A stretch of 64,000 bases of DNA from contig OZ241897.1 in the NCBI GenBank assembly GCA_965203535.1, positions 4,030,001 to 4,094,000 of the forward strand, in the 5' to 3' direction. Position numbers and translations under genes: made by a program. This stretch comes from JAJDTT01 sp022827025. GTDB taxonomy: Bacteria > Acidobacteriota > UBA6911 > RPQK01 > JAJDTT01. The notes under the pieces are model-generated. The model searched no databases, was not told the DNA's origin, and saw nothing but the letters and a program-made list of their open reading frames with translations. Numbering within the stretch: the stretch's first letter is position 1; each line of letters opens with the position of its first letter. Shown here piece by piece: positions 54,690 to 63,308 of this stretch.

Positions 54690-54730
54690 TTGATTCTGTG
54701 ATTAAAAAATTGTAAAATTATATTTTTACA
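54690..54730 (+). promoter_or_regulatory. AT-rich promoter with palindromic operator of the accessory island
   Basis: TTGATT (54690-54695) and TAAAAT (54713-54718) are 17 bases apart. A perfect palindrome TGTAAAA (54711-54717) / TTTTACA (54724-54730) covers the -10. A ribosome binding site (GGAGGGG) and the ATG at 54744 follow directly. A repressor bound to the palindrome would silence the island. Confidence 0.6.
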
Positions 54731-54743
54731 TTGGAGGGGTAAA

Positions 54744-55343
54744 ATGGTTCGTATTTCCGTGGAAGAGGCCACTTTCGAACGGCTGCAAAATCATGCTCAG
54801 CCGCTCGTGGACAATTCAGATGCAGTCATCAATCGTGCGCTGGACGCTCTTGAAGCGCTTTATCAGCAGACTGGCATTCCGGTCTCGGCCGATGACCCCG
54901 GGGCGGATTCAGAAAGGCGGATCGATTCGCAACGGCTTCCTGACTTGATGCACACAAAAGTACTGGATGCGACAATTGGTGGAGAGCTGGTCCCACAGCC
55001 AAACTGGAATCTTCTGCTGCGAAGAATTGTTAGGGTGTCAAAGAAACGCACCAAAACTTTCGATGATCTTAACCGGCTTTGCCCTGCCAACATGGTTCAA
55101 GGAAGGAAGCAAGGTAAGGGTTACCACTACTTACCTGAGGTCGACGTTTCAGTGCAGGCTCAGCCTGCCAACGCAGCCTGTCTGGCAATTGTGACAACCG
55201 CCCAAAAACTTGGCATTGCTCTGGATATCGGTTTCATGTGGCGGAATAAGGAAGGGGCTACACACCCTGGAGACCACGCGCGCATCCGGACGACCGGGTC
55301 CACTGACCGTGGATACACTAACCATCACCCGGCAACTGGTTGA
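54744..55343 (+). CDS. Putative DNA-binding protein, first gene of the accessory island
   Basis: This is a 199-residue protein. The N-terminus (MVRISVEEATFERLQNHAQP and SDAVINRALDALEALYQQTG) resembles a ribbon-helix-helix or SeqA-N type DNA-binding module. The central part (WNLLLRRIVRVSKKR, NMVQGRKQGKGYHYLPEVDV and IVTTAQKLGIALDIGFMWRN) is conserved-looking but not recognised by me. It could be the repressor acting on the TGTAAAA/TTTTACA palindrome just upstream. Its C-terminus overlaps the next frame. Base composition is visibly less GC-rich than the flanks. Confidence 0.55.
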   Translation: MVRISVEEATFERLQNHAQPLVDNSDAVINRALDALEALYQQTGIPVSADDPGADSERRIDSQRLPDLMHTKVLDATIGGELVPQPNWNLLLRRIVRVSKKRTKTFDDLNRLCPANMVQGRKQGKGYHYLPEVDVSVQAQPANAACLAIVTTAQKLGIALDIGFMWRNKEGATHPGDHARIRTTGSTDRGYTNHHPATG

Positions 55344-55509
55344 CGCCGGCTTCGATCGGGCACAGGCGGAAGCCGTGGCCGATGTGCTCCGGGGCCCGAA
55401 CTCCGATCTGGCCACCCGTGCCAGCCTATACCGTGCCCTCTGGCTCCAGACCGGAGCTATCGTGGCCGCCGTCGCAGGCATCCTTGCCATCGTGTCTAGA
55501 CTTCCATAG
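55309..55509 (+). CDS. Small CCDC90/DUF1640-like membrane protein
   Basis: This is a 66-residue protein from a GTG at 55309: VDTLTITRQLVDAGFDRAQA, then EAVADVLRGPNSDLATRASL, and a C-terminal membrane helix (TGAIVAAVAGILAIVSRLP). This is the layout of CCDC90/DUF1640 proteins, which have a longer coiled coil; here the coiled coil is shortened. It overlaps the preceding gene by 35 bases in another frame and is 78 bases before the large NTPase gene. Its role is unknown; a membrane anchor or effector partner is possible. Confidence 0.5.
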   Translation: MDTLTITRQLVDAGFDRAQAEAVADVLRGPNSDLATRASLYRALWLQTGAIVAAVAGILAIVSRLP

Positions 55510-55587
55510 CGCTCCTGTTTTCGCGATAGGGAAGAAAGCTCCAATGAGGACTCCAATTCCAGGAACAATGTCTTTTTGAGATGAACC

Positions 55588-58500
55588 ATGCTGAGATCAT
55601 TGACTGATCCCCTTGAAATACTCACTGACGCGCTTCAGCACGAGCGGCCGCTCGTGCTATTCGCAGGCCAGAGTCTCGACTCTGCCCACGATGCCATACT
55701 GGGCACCCTCCTTGATCACCTTGGATTTGCGGACTGCGATTCGGGATGGCGTGCTGCGGTCGAGCGGGGCATGAGCGCGTCCGACATGGCTTGGCTTTCC
55801 GAACGGTTCGAGAGATGTGTCCCCTCCGACGCCGCCTCCCGCATCTTCGATGTCGCTTGGCGCGCGGTGTTCACATCGTCCATAGACCCCCGTTTTGCGC
55901 GACGTTTTGAGACCAGGGGGCGGCAGCCTGAGATGGTGCTTTCCAGAGGAGTCTACGCGCGGACGGCGCGCAGCCGCTCAAGGCCGCCAATCCACTACCT
56001 CCTTGGAAAGTCCGATGAAGTCGACGAAGATTCGCGGGCACCCGGGACCCAAATCGATCTGACACGCCGCCTCAACCTGCATGCGACGGAACTGATGAAC
56101 CGTATTGCGGAAACTGCGACGGCACGTGGCCTGTTGGTGATGGCAGGCTACGATTTGGACAGGGATTGGCTGCCGCCGGACCCCTTGTTCGCGCCACTGT
56201 CCGGATCAGCCGGCCCCAAGGTCTTGTGGTTCGGCTGTTCCGGCGGCTCAACCTCGGCTCTCGCCGCCGAAATGATCCAGCGGGGATTGCTCATTGCCAC
56301 CAAAAAGACCCTTGCAAGCGCAATCAGCCGACTTGAACTCCGCGGTGTGCTCGACGTGGCGCGGTCCGCTGCACCGGACGATCCGGGCTTGGTGTCGATC
56401 GCCGGTGGACCGCCGCTGGACATCACGCCGGCTCTACGGCTCCGAGTGGAAGCGTCGGCGGCAATTGTCGACGACGCTTGGACGGAAGAGCCGGAGCCAA
56501 TGGCCGAATCCGAATTGGACGACGCGTTCCGCCGCTTCCACAGTACGCCTGGCAATTTCAGGTTGCTGGTGGAAGGAGTTTCGCGTGGGTTCGCGGTGGA
56601 ACGCGAATTCGAGCAGACGCTCTGGAAAACGGTGAATCGCAAGCTGAAGCGGCTCGGGAAACCCGATTCCGAGGACGTCGTCGTTCTTCATGGGCAATCG
56701 GGCGCCGGAAAGAGCATCGCGCTGGCGCGGCTGACCCGGAAGATACGCCGCGAACTGCGCCTGCCCGTTGTCGTGGCAACGAACCGGATTCCGAATCATT
56801 CGGACATTGAGGCCTTCTGCTTGGAGTCCGAGCGCTTGGGGGCGGCGACGGTCTTGATCTGCGACTCCAGCCAAGCCCCGCAACGCTATGACGATCTGGC
56901 GTCCGCGTTGCGAAGTCGTGGCCGACGGTTGCTCATAGTCGGCACATGCTATCGGATAGAGACCGGAGCTAGCGGTGGGTCGAACCGATTCGTCGAGGCG
57001 CCCGCCGACGTGACGCCAGCCGAGTTGTCCGCGTTCAACGAGCTGCAGACCGAATTCCATCTCCAGCCGCGCTACGAATCATCCACCACCGACTCGGTTT
57101 TCGCCATGCTGTATCGTCGGTTGCCCACCGCGCGCGGGCGCCTTGCCGCCGGCGTGGCATCGGAAGCGAGAGCGACTGAGGGTGTAGTTCGGGAACGAGC
57201 ACGACAGGCACCCCATCCGTCGGCCAGCCTCTCTCCCTTGGCAGAACAGTTGATTGAATTGGGCATCGCCAGTCGTGAGTCTCGGATGTTCAAGGAGGAT
57301 GAGAAGCTTGCCGCTTTGGGCTTGGACGAGTCGGGACGACTGATAGATTACGTCATGGTGGCCGGTCGGCTAAATTGTGCCGTGCCCGTCAATCTTGTCT
57401 TTCGAGTGCTGGGCCAGACCGGCGGAATGCATCACGATCAGATCTTCTATATCTTTGCCGATCTCGATCTGTTCCGTTGGAGAGAGGACGAAGAGGGATC
57501 CGACTTCCTGATTTCTCCACGCATACAGCTTGAGGCAGATCTCATATGCAGACGACGACTTTCCGTAGATCAGGAAATCGAGCGGCTGCTTGATCTGATC
57601 GGCGGCGTCAGTCCTGGATTGGACCGGCGGACTGAGCACTTGTTCCTGCTCGACCTGCTTTTCAAATTGGACCGGAAGGGACCGCGCGGAGAAGCCTACC
57701 GCTCCGGTTACCTGCGGTTTGCCGACGCCCTCAAGGAGTTACGCGAGCGGAGACGAATGTTCCATGCGGACCTCGTGCTGCGCGAGTGCGTGTTCCGTCG
57801 CCGCGCAGTATTCCGGTCGCAAAAAAGCGATTTTGATGCAGATAGAACCGACGGCGACCGACTCGCGATCCTGGACGAAGCTCGGGATACGATCGAAAAA
57901 ACATTGCGTCAGATCGACGACGAGAGAATTCGAGTATCTGTAAGGACGAAGCAAAGCCTTTTTACGGAACGTTCGGCGATCTACGGGTACTTGGCCGTTC
58001 AACGTGCGAAGTCGGGCGCAGCCGAGGGCTTCTGGTCAGACTATCTCGCTGCGCGAACGGCAAGCGAGAAGGCCATCGGGTTGGGCAGGTACGCCTATCC
58101 AATCGACATTGCACTTTGGACCGCAAGCGCTGTGCTCGAATCCAAGAAGGCCGAACTGTCGGACGTGCAACGAGCGGAAGTCATGGCCGACCTGTACGCC
58201 ACAATTGATGTTGCAGACGACATTTTCATGGTGAAGGGGCAGAGTACTCGGACGCCGAGTGATTCGAACGACGACAGCGACCTGGGCCAGGGGTTGGTCC
58301 CTGTGGACCAGAAGGCACGGTATCTCGAACGGCGTAGCGAGGTGGCTCGCGTCATGGGCGATGTGAAGTTGAGCGATGAAACGCTTGCCGAGTTGGAAAG
58401 TGTCGCCCCCGCGGCAGCAACCTTCCTTATCGCGAAGCGTCGAGCGGAGCGTGTTTATATGAGCGAGCCGCCTTTCGACGACGAGACTCGCAGAATCGCG

Positions 58501-59079
58501 GCGAAAGTGGCGGGCTATATATCCAGTCGGTTCAATGCAGGAATCGCACTGGACGACCGCTGCCGACGACTGCTGATCCAATTGCGCTGGGCACAGGCAA
58601 CGGGTGAGCGCTTGATGTTCGAGTCACGTGGCCGGACGCCCGCAGACAGAGGCCAGGCTCGTGATCTGCGTGAGATCGTGAGTGTCCTCAATGAGCAATC
58701 CGGTGCCGACGCGCGCATCCGGGAGCGGTTTCTCGAGGCGGTGTTGTGCTGGCTTCTCGACGACACGAACCGCGCCATGGAGATTTGGCGATCGCTGTCG
58801 GACGATACGGCATACCAGGATCGATCACGGGTGGTGCGGTGGCTCGTGACGACAGCCGAGAGCGGTTCACCGCGGAAATTCCGGGGGCGTGTCCATAATA
58901 AGGGTGAGGGCAACTGGTGGATTCACGTAGAGGGTATTGCCCGGCCAATCAGGCTGCTGGAACGTGATTTCCCGAATGACGATCTCGCCCCCGGTCGAGA
59001 GCTGCGAAACTTCGGCATTGCCTTCAATTACATTGGCCCTATCGCCGATCCCCTCTCACGCCCGGTGCGCAGATGGTGA
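55588..59079 (+). CDS. Large SIR2-like / STAND-type NTPase protein, putative defence effector
   Basis: This is a 1163-residue protein. Residues about 20-225 resemble a degenerate SIR2 domain: RPLVLFAGQSLDS (glycine loop), RAVFTSSIDPRFARRFE where functional SIR2 proteins have TTNYD, PIHYLLGKSDE (His-Gly region) and GLLVMAGYDLDRDWL. A P-loop NTPase follows with Walker A GQSGAGKS (369-376) and a Walker B-like VLICD ending at D426, then RRLLIVGTCYRIE. Residues about 560-1163 are mainly helical, TPR-like. SIR2-STAND architectures are known in bacterial anti-phage systems that deplete NAD. Here key SIR2 residues (the TTN Asn) are missing, so NADase activity is uncertain. It overlaps the next gene by seven bases. 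Confidence 0.7.
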   Translation: MLRSLTDPLEILTDALQHERPLVLFAGQSLDSAHDAILGTLLDHLGFADCDSGWRAAVERGMSASDMAWLSERFERCVPSDAASRIFDVAWRAVFTSSIDPRFARRFETRGRQPEMVLSRGVYARTARSRSRPPIHYLLGKSDEVDEDSRAPGTQIDLTRRLNLHATELMNRIAETATARGLLVMAGYDLDRDWLPPDPLFAPLSGSAGPKVLWFGCSGGSTSALAAEMIQRGLLIATKKTLASAISRLELRGVLDVARSAAPDDPGLVSIAGGPPLDITPALRLRVEASAAIVDDAWTEEPEPMAESELDDAFRRFHSTPGNFRLLVEGVSRGFAVEREFEQTLWKTVNRKLKRLGKPDSEDVVVLHGQSGAGKSIALARLTRKIRRELRLPVVVATNRIPNHSDIEAFCLESERLGAATVLICDSSQAPQRYDDLASALRSRGRRLLIVGTCYRIETGASGGSNRFVEAPADVTPAELSAFNELQTEFHLQPRYESSTTDSVFAMLYRRLPTARGRLAAGVASEARATEGVVRERARQAPHPSASLSPLAEQLIELGIASRESRMFKEDEKLAALGLDESGRLIDYVMVAGRLNCAVPVNLVFRVLGQTGGMHHDQIFYIFADLDLFRWREDEEGSDFLISPRIQLEADLICRRRLSVDQEIERLLDLIGGVSPGLDRRTEHLFLLDLLFKLDRKGPRGEAYRSGYLRFADALKELRERRRMFHADLVLRECVFRRRAVFRSQKSDFDADRTDGDRLAILDEARDTIEKTLRQIDDERIRVSVRTKQSLFTERSAIYGYLAVQRAKSGAAEGFWSDYLAARTASEKAIGLGRYAYPIDIALWTASAVLESKKAELSDVQRAEVMADLYATIDVADDIFMVKGQSTRTPSDSNDDSDLGQGLVPVDQKARYLERRSEVARVMGDVKLSDETLAELESVAPAAATFLIAKRRAERVYMSEPPFDDETRRIAAKVAGYISSRFNAGIALDDRCRRLLIQLRWAQATGERLMFESRGRTPADRGQARDLREIVSVLNEQSGADARIRERFLEAVLCWLLDDTNRAMEIWRSLSDDTAYQDRSRVVRWLVTTAESGSPRKFRGRVHNKGEGNWWIHVEGIARPIRLLERDFPNDDLAPGRELRNFGIAFNYIGPIADPLSRPVRRW

Positions 59080-59972
59080 CACCAAGCGACCTGGGCAATC
59101 TGTATCAAAGACTCCGCATTCGTGTTTCCATCCACTCGCCAAACAGTTGCGTCGAGATCTCACTAATGTTGCCATCCGACTTTGGTGGCGAGTTGGCGTT
59201 TTATCGGCTGGTGAATTGGAGTTATGTGCTCGTAAACGAGGCGGCGAAAATTCCGCTCGCGTTCCTCACGAAGTTGCCTCCCCTTTATTCGGACAATTCA
59301 TTCCGACGAGAAGTGTCTCGTTTGCGGACCTATGTGGCCCACAACCTCAATTTAGGAAGGAAAAGAGACCAGAAAACGTATGCCTTCGTTCATCGTTGGT
59401 TCACGCAGGCGTGCGGTCGCGGAACGCCGGGCGCGGACCAGTACGGAGATTGCTGCTCCCACCTCGCCGGTAGGGTTCACGAGGCGCTCAATGGTGCGAT
59501 TGAAGCATGCGACCTGCTTGATGATCCGGTGGATGGTCCAAGGCTCGTCGCTGACCTAAATGAGCGCGTCGATCTCCGTTGGGAAGCGCATCGGTTTGAC
59601 CCGCTGGTCGCGGAGTGTGCTGCTCGGTTGGGCAATCCAGGACTCGATTTATTGGCAATCCGCTCCAGGCATCTTGAGAGATGGCGCCGAGTGCTGTCCG
59701 AAGCCGACGAAAACGAACGAGAGCGCGTCCTGGAACAGCGGATCGAAGCCGATCTTCTGAAAGCCATCGGCGATGCCTTGCCTCGAACCATCCGGGAAAA
59801 CTTGCAACGGATTGCAGCGAGTGTCGACGCGACCGTCGCTGCGCTGCTCTTGTTGTGCGAGGCTCGACGCCTTGGCACGATGACACTGCCGGAGATTATC
59901 GAATTCGTCAGTTCGGAGGCCTTGCAGCAGGGCAATTCCGAAGTCGGTGCAGGGTCTGTTGGTGCGTGCTGA
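59073..59972 (+). CDS. HEPN-like protein coupled to the SIR2-like NTPase
   Basis: This is a 299-residue mostly helical protein. R85 and H90 in SRLRTYVAHNLNLG form an R-x4-H motif, the catalytic signature of HEPN ribonucleases, embedded in helices as in HEPN toxins. The rest (ALNGAIEACDLLDD and later VLEQRIEADLLKAIGDAL) is helical. I do not recognise the family. A seven-base overlap with the NTPase gene implies co-translation, so the two likely work together, the NTPase as sensor and the HEPN protein as RNase effector. That is inference. Confidence 0.6.
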   Translation: MVTPSDLGNLYQRLRIRVSIHSPNSCVEISLMLPSDFGGELAFYRLVNWSYVLVNEAAKIPLAFLTKLPPLYSDNSFRREVSRLRTYVAHNLNLGRKRDQKTYAFVHRWFTQACGRGTPGADQYGDCCSHLAGRVHEALNGAIEACDLLDDPVDGPRLVADLNERVDLRWEAHRFDPLVAECAARLGNPGLDLLAIRSRHLERWRRVLSEADENERERVLEQRIEADLLKAIGDALPRTIRENLQRIAASVDATVAALLLLCEARRLGTMTLPEIIEFVSSEALQQGNSEVGAGSVGAC

Positions 59973-59987
59973 CGTAGCGGCCTGTCT

Positions 59988-60242
59988 TTATGGTCTTATA
60001 TGATCGAGAAGCTCACTTCTGACCTGATCCCAGTCCAACACCGGATCACTCGGATCCCGGAGCCGGTCCACAGCCACGGAGAGATCCTCGAAATCTTCCA
60101 GGTACCGTTCGACCGCCTGGCGAACGATCTCCGCCCGGCTGCGCTTGAGACGGCGGGCCGTGGCATCCAGCGCGTTGACGACCGTAGTCGGCATGCGTGC
60201 GGTGATTTGGGTCTTGGTCTCTGTAATGTCAATTGATGTCAT
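59988..60242 (-). CDS. Ribbon-helix-helix antitoxin-like protein
   Basis: This is an 84-residue protein with an RHH fold: TQITARMPTTVVNALDATAR followed by RLKRSRAEIVRQAVERYLED, typical of CopG/RelB-type antitoxins. The C-terminal part (VLDWDQVRSELL) is the usual toxin-binding tail. No partner toxin gene follows downstream (to the left); the HEPN gene's 3' end is there, on the other strand. An orphan antitoxin is therefore likely. GTAATGT and ACATTAC flank the start codon and may be an operator. Confidence 0.8.
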   Translation of the reverse strand: MTSIDITETKTQITARMPTTVVNALDATARRLKRSRAEIVRQAVERYLEDFEDLSVAVDRLRDPSDPVLDWDQVRSELLDHIRP

Positions 60243-60289
60243 CTAAATCACATTACTTCGGTATGAGGCGGAGATCGATGGCCCATCGC

Positions 60290-61378
60290 TCACTGCTGTT
60301 CCACGTAGACGGCGTTTCGGGCGTGTTCCTGAGCTTTGCCGGCATCGCCCAGGGCCGTGTAGATTCGAGCCAGCAGATAGTGGATCCGATAGTCGGAGCG
60401 ATCCAAGATCACCGCCCGTTCCGCTGCCCGCGCCGCTTCTGCAAAGCGTTTCATCTGGAAGAGGACCTTGGCGAGTTCGTAGTGCGCTTCGGGATCCTGC
60501 GGGGCGAACCGGGTCACCGCTCTGAACTGCTCGCAACTCTCCTCCCCTCGTTCCAACCCGGCGAGGAACAGCCCGTAGGCGATGTGAATCCCCTTGTCCG
60601 GAGGCGTCCGGAGGCGGTTTTTCTCGACGCCCCGGGTAAAGATCTCCTCGGCCCGGGCGGATTCTCCCAACCGGGCCAGGGTCTGTGCCAATTGTGAATA
60701 GATCTCGACCACCTGCGGATTGAGTTGCAGAGCGTTCTCCAGCGCCTCTCGGGCCATGCCCGGCTGGTGGGACAGGAAATAGGAGCGTCCCAGCAGAAAC
60801 CAGGTATTGGCGTCCTTGTCGTCCAGCTCCAGCGCGCTGCGGAAAGCAGCCAGGGCCCTGGGGAAATCCTCCATCGTGGCGTAGATCATTCCCAGGGCCG
60901 TGTGGGCTCTGGCGTAACTATTGTCCAAGGCGATGGCCTTCCGGGCGGATTCCACGGCCGGGTCGAATTTCCCCTGATTGAGCAGGACGCCGGCCAACAG
61001 GGTGTGGCCTTCGGGCGATGCCTGAAGCCGGAGGTGCGTGCGGAGGAATGTCTCGGCCAGATCGGGACGGCCCGCCGCATAGTAGATCGTCCCCAGCCGC
61101 AGTTGCGCTTTCGGGTAGTGGGGACTCGTCGCGGTGATCCGGCGGAAGAGCGGCTCCGCGGCGGGGAAGTTCCGCTCGTGGAACAGCCGTTCGGCTTCCT
61201 CGAACGGACCGCCTGCTGTTTCAGTAATCTGGGGTGCGGCCGTCATCCCACTGGGGGGGATGGAAGGGGCTGGGGATGCCGGCAGCAGGCCGGGGGTCGA
61301 TGCGAGCATCAAGACCAACGCCAACAAAACGGCTGTTCCGGGCCGTTCAAATCTGCGTCTCGACATGCTCGGCGCCAT
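60290..61378 (-). CDS. Exported TPR-repeat protein
   Basis: This is a 362-residue protein with an N-terminal signal sequence (GTAVLLALVLMLASTPGLLP) and about eight tetratricopeptide repeats: FEEAERLFHERNFPAAEPLF, AQLRLGTIYYAAGRPDLAET, ARAHTALGMIYATMEDFPRA, NTWFLLGRSYFLSHQPGMAR and RIHYLLARIYTALGDAGKAQ. It has no catalytic motif and is probably a periplasmic scaffold. It lies 44 bases downstream of the GWxTD gene on the same strand, an arrangement seen in acidobacteria. An internal ATG 12 bases downstream is an alternative start. Confidence 0.85.
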   Translation of the reverse strand: MAPSMSRRRFERPGTAVLLALVLMLASTPGLLPASPAPSIPPSGMTAAPQITETAGGPFEEAERLFHERNFPAAEPLFRRITATSPHYPKAQLRLGTIYYAAGRPDLAETFLRTHLRLQASPEGHTLLAGVLLNQGKFDPAVESARKAIALDNSYARAHTALGMIYATMEDFPRALAAFRSALELDDKDANTWFLLGRSYFLSHQPGMAREALENALQLNPQVVEIYSQLAQTLARLGESARAEEIFTRGVEKNRLRTPPDKGIHIAYGLFLAGLERGEESCEQFRAVTRFAPQDPEAHYELAKVLFQMKRFAEAARAAERAVILDRSDYRIHYLLARIYTALGDAGKAQEHARNAVYVEQQ

Positions 61379-61422
61379 TTGAAACCTGCGCACGAATCGG
61401 GAATGCCGAAGTCCGCCGGCGG

Positions 61423-63045
61423 TCAATCGGATCGAAAGGGCCGGACCGTGAAATCCTCGGCCAGTTGCAGATGGTTTCCCGACAAGCGGTCCTCCACCTC
61501 CACCCCCACACGATAGTCTCCGGATTCCAGGCCCGTGAGACTGAGGGACTGAATGAAGACCACCCTCTGATCGGAAGAATACTGGATCGACTGTCCCTCG
61601 GGATCGGGCCTCACCTTCAGGACTTCGCCATTTTTCAGGAGCTGGTAGGCCACGCTCAGGTGTGGCTTCATCGTCTCCTGGTCGATGTCCGCATTGTAGA
61701 CCTGGAAATAGAGGCACAACGACTGACGGGGATCGAAGGTCTTTCGCAGGTTGGGCAGGACCTTGACGTCGCCGATGACGAACATCTCTTCCCGATTCGG
61801 GACGCCATCCAGAACCTGAATGCCCGGCGAAAGGAGGAGCGAGCTGGCCGCCAGTTGCTCGGTCTTGTAGGGCACGGGGATGATCGCCTTGCGCTGCACT
61901 CCCACCCTTCCTTCACTCAGATCCTTGACCACGAAGTCCAGCTTGTATCTCTGCTTGCGCTGGAGAAGCAGGACTTTCTGAAAGCTGGACCTCCCCAGGA
62001 AGCCGATTTGCAACTGCTCCGGAGAGAATGACGTGATCAGGTCGTGGTCGAACTCGGCGACGACCCGGTTGCTGAGGCTGGTCACGACCCCGTACACGGC
62101 CACCCGGGCGACGTGACGCCCATTCTCCATCTTGAACGTCAGTTGACGGTTGTCGACCTGCAAGGTGACCGGAACCAGAATCTCGTCGGCGTTGAGGGAG
62201 AAATAGTCCTCGCGCAGTTGAAAGGGCAGATCCTCGAACTCGATGTTGACGCCGACGACCCTCTTGAGGTCGTCGTACTTGATCTCCTTGGCGCCCTGAA
62301 CGAACGCGTAGGTCTTGTACCGGTAGAAGGGATCGCCTCGCATCGAATACATGAGGCGATAGTTTCTCCCCAGCTCCTGCCATCGGGTCGGCCCCCGAGC
62401 CGGCGAGTAGAGGAGTGCGTCCTTTTCGTCGGGGTTCACGGCCAATCGATACTGGCCGGACAGCGTCGAGTCGACGAACTCCAGGATGATGTCGTTGCCG
62501 AGTCCTTCGATGTGCCGGTATCGCCAGATCTCGAACGGGTAGACGGCGGTGGACCCGCCTCCCTCGGTCATGGGACGGTGATAGTTCTCACCCGAAGAAT
62601 GGGATTCGATCTCCGCCGGTGGTCCATGGAGGATATATATCTTACCCCGGTCACTCTTCCAACCCGGGTACCCGCTGCTGAAACGTTCATTGGCGTATGC
62701 GATTCTTCGATAATGCTCCGTCTTGAACTCGTTTTCCGAGGTCCTGGGATCCGGATCGCGCCTTGACCAGAACTGTTCTATAAACCTCTCCTTCTCCTGC
62801 TCCGCCACCAGCTTCTCGTACACGGCTCGTTCTTCGTCCGTAATGATGTAGACGGCGTCTTCCCGGAGCCACTTCTCAAAATAGTCCACAGACTCTTCAT
62901 TCTTGGCTCTGGAACCATCATTCTGACCAAAACCGGGTTGGATCCCATGCAGAATGAGAATGAGAAGGGAAAAGTACAATAAAAACAAAACCCGCACCCC
63001 TGCCTTTATTTGGATGTCAAGGGTCCAAAGAGCGCTGAACCGCAT
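61423..63045 (-). CDS. GWxTD domain-containing exported protein
   Basis: This is a 540-residue protein. An N-terminal membrane or signal segment (VRVLFLLYFSLLILILHGI) is followed by the GWxTD family core: ERFIEQFWSRRDPDP, NEFKTEHYRRIAYANERF and GYPGWKSDRGKIYILHGPP, where the motif reads GWKSD instead of GWxTD. The rest is beta-rich. The family is found in Acidobacteria, Bacteroidetes and relatives; its function is unknown, with an envelope role likely. The ATG at 63045 was chosen; a TTG at 63078 is in frame but lies in the palindrome. Confidence 0.9.
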   Translation of the reverse strand: MRFSALWTLDIQIKAGVRVLFLLYFSLLILILHGIQPGFGQNDGSRAKNEESVDYFEKWLREDAVYIITDEERAVYEKLVAEQEKERFIEQFWSRRDPDPRTSENEFKTEHYRRIAYANERFSSGYPGWKSDRGKIYILHGPPAEIESHSSGENYHRPMTEGGGSTAVYPFEIWRYRHIEGLGNDIILEFVDSTLSGQYRLAVNPDEKDALLYSPARGPTRWQELGRNYRLMYSMRGDPFYRYKTYAFVQGAKEIKYDDLKRVVGVNIEFEDLPFQLREDYFSLNADEILVPVTLQVDNRQLTFKMENGRHVARVAVYGVVTSLSNRVVAEFDHDLITSFSPEQLQIGFLGRSSFQKVLLLQRKQRYKLDFVVKDLSEGRVGVQRKAIIPVPYKTEQLAASSLLLSPGIQVLDGVPNREEMFVIGDVKVLPNLRKTFDPRQSLCLYFQVYNADIDQETMKPHLSVAYQLLKNGEVLKVRPDPEGQSIQYSSDQRVVFIQSLSLTGLESGDYRVGVEVEDRLSGNHLQLAEDFTVRPFRSD

Positions 63046-63060
63046 GAAAAGACCACTAAA

Positions 63061-63081
63061 GGATTGCAAACCTTGCAATCC
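63061..63081. promoter_or_regulatory. Perfect 9-bp palindrome upstream of the GWxTD gene
   Basis: GGATTGCAA (63061-63069) and TTGCAATCC (63073-63081) are perfect inverted repeats around ACC, 15 bases upstream of the GWxTD start codon. It could be an operator or a small hairpin in the leader; nothing else explains it. Confidence 0.4.
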
Positions 63082-63146
63082 ACATTAAACCTCCGGCGCC
63101 ACCTGGTCAAGTGACCGACTCCATCGTCGTGATCGACGCCGCCAGA

Positions 63147-63173
63147 GAGGGCGCCCACAAGGGGTGCCCCTAC
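63147..63173 (-). repeat. Dispersed hairpin repeat, copy 4
   Basis: Read on the minus strand this is the 27-bp hairpin starting GTAGGGGCACCCCTTGTGGG, identical to copy 1 except for one base (C for T) in the second arm. Confidence 0.75.
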
Positions 63174-63308
63174 TTGACACCCGTGGACCCCATTGGGACA
63201 ATTTCGCCAAGCAAAACGCGCGGACAGCGTAGTTCAATCAGAAAATCGCTGCCGCCTCCTCCGTCCCTATTTTCTTTTCGGAGGTCCCGCCGGAAGAGGT
63301 CGCATTTT

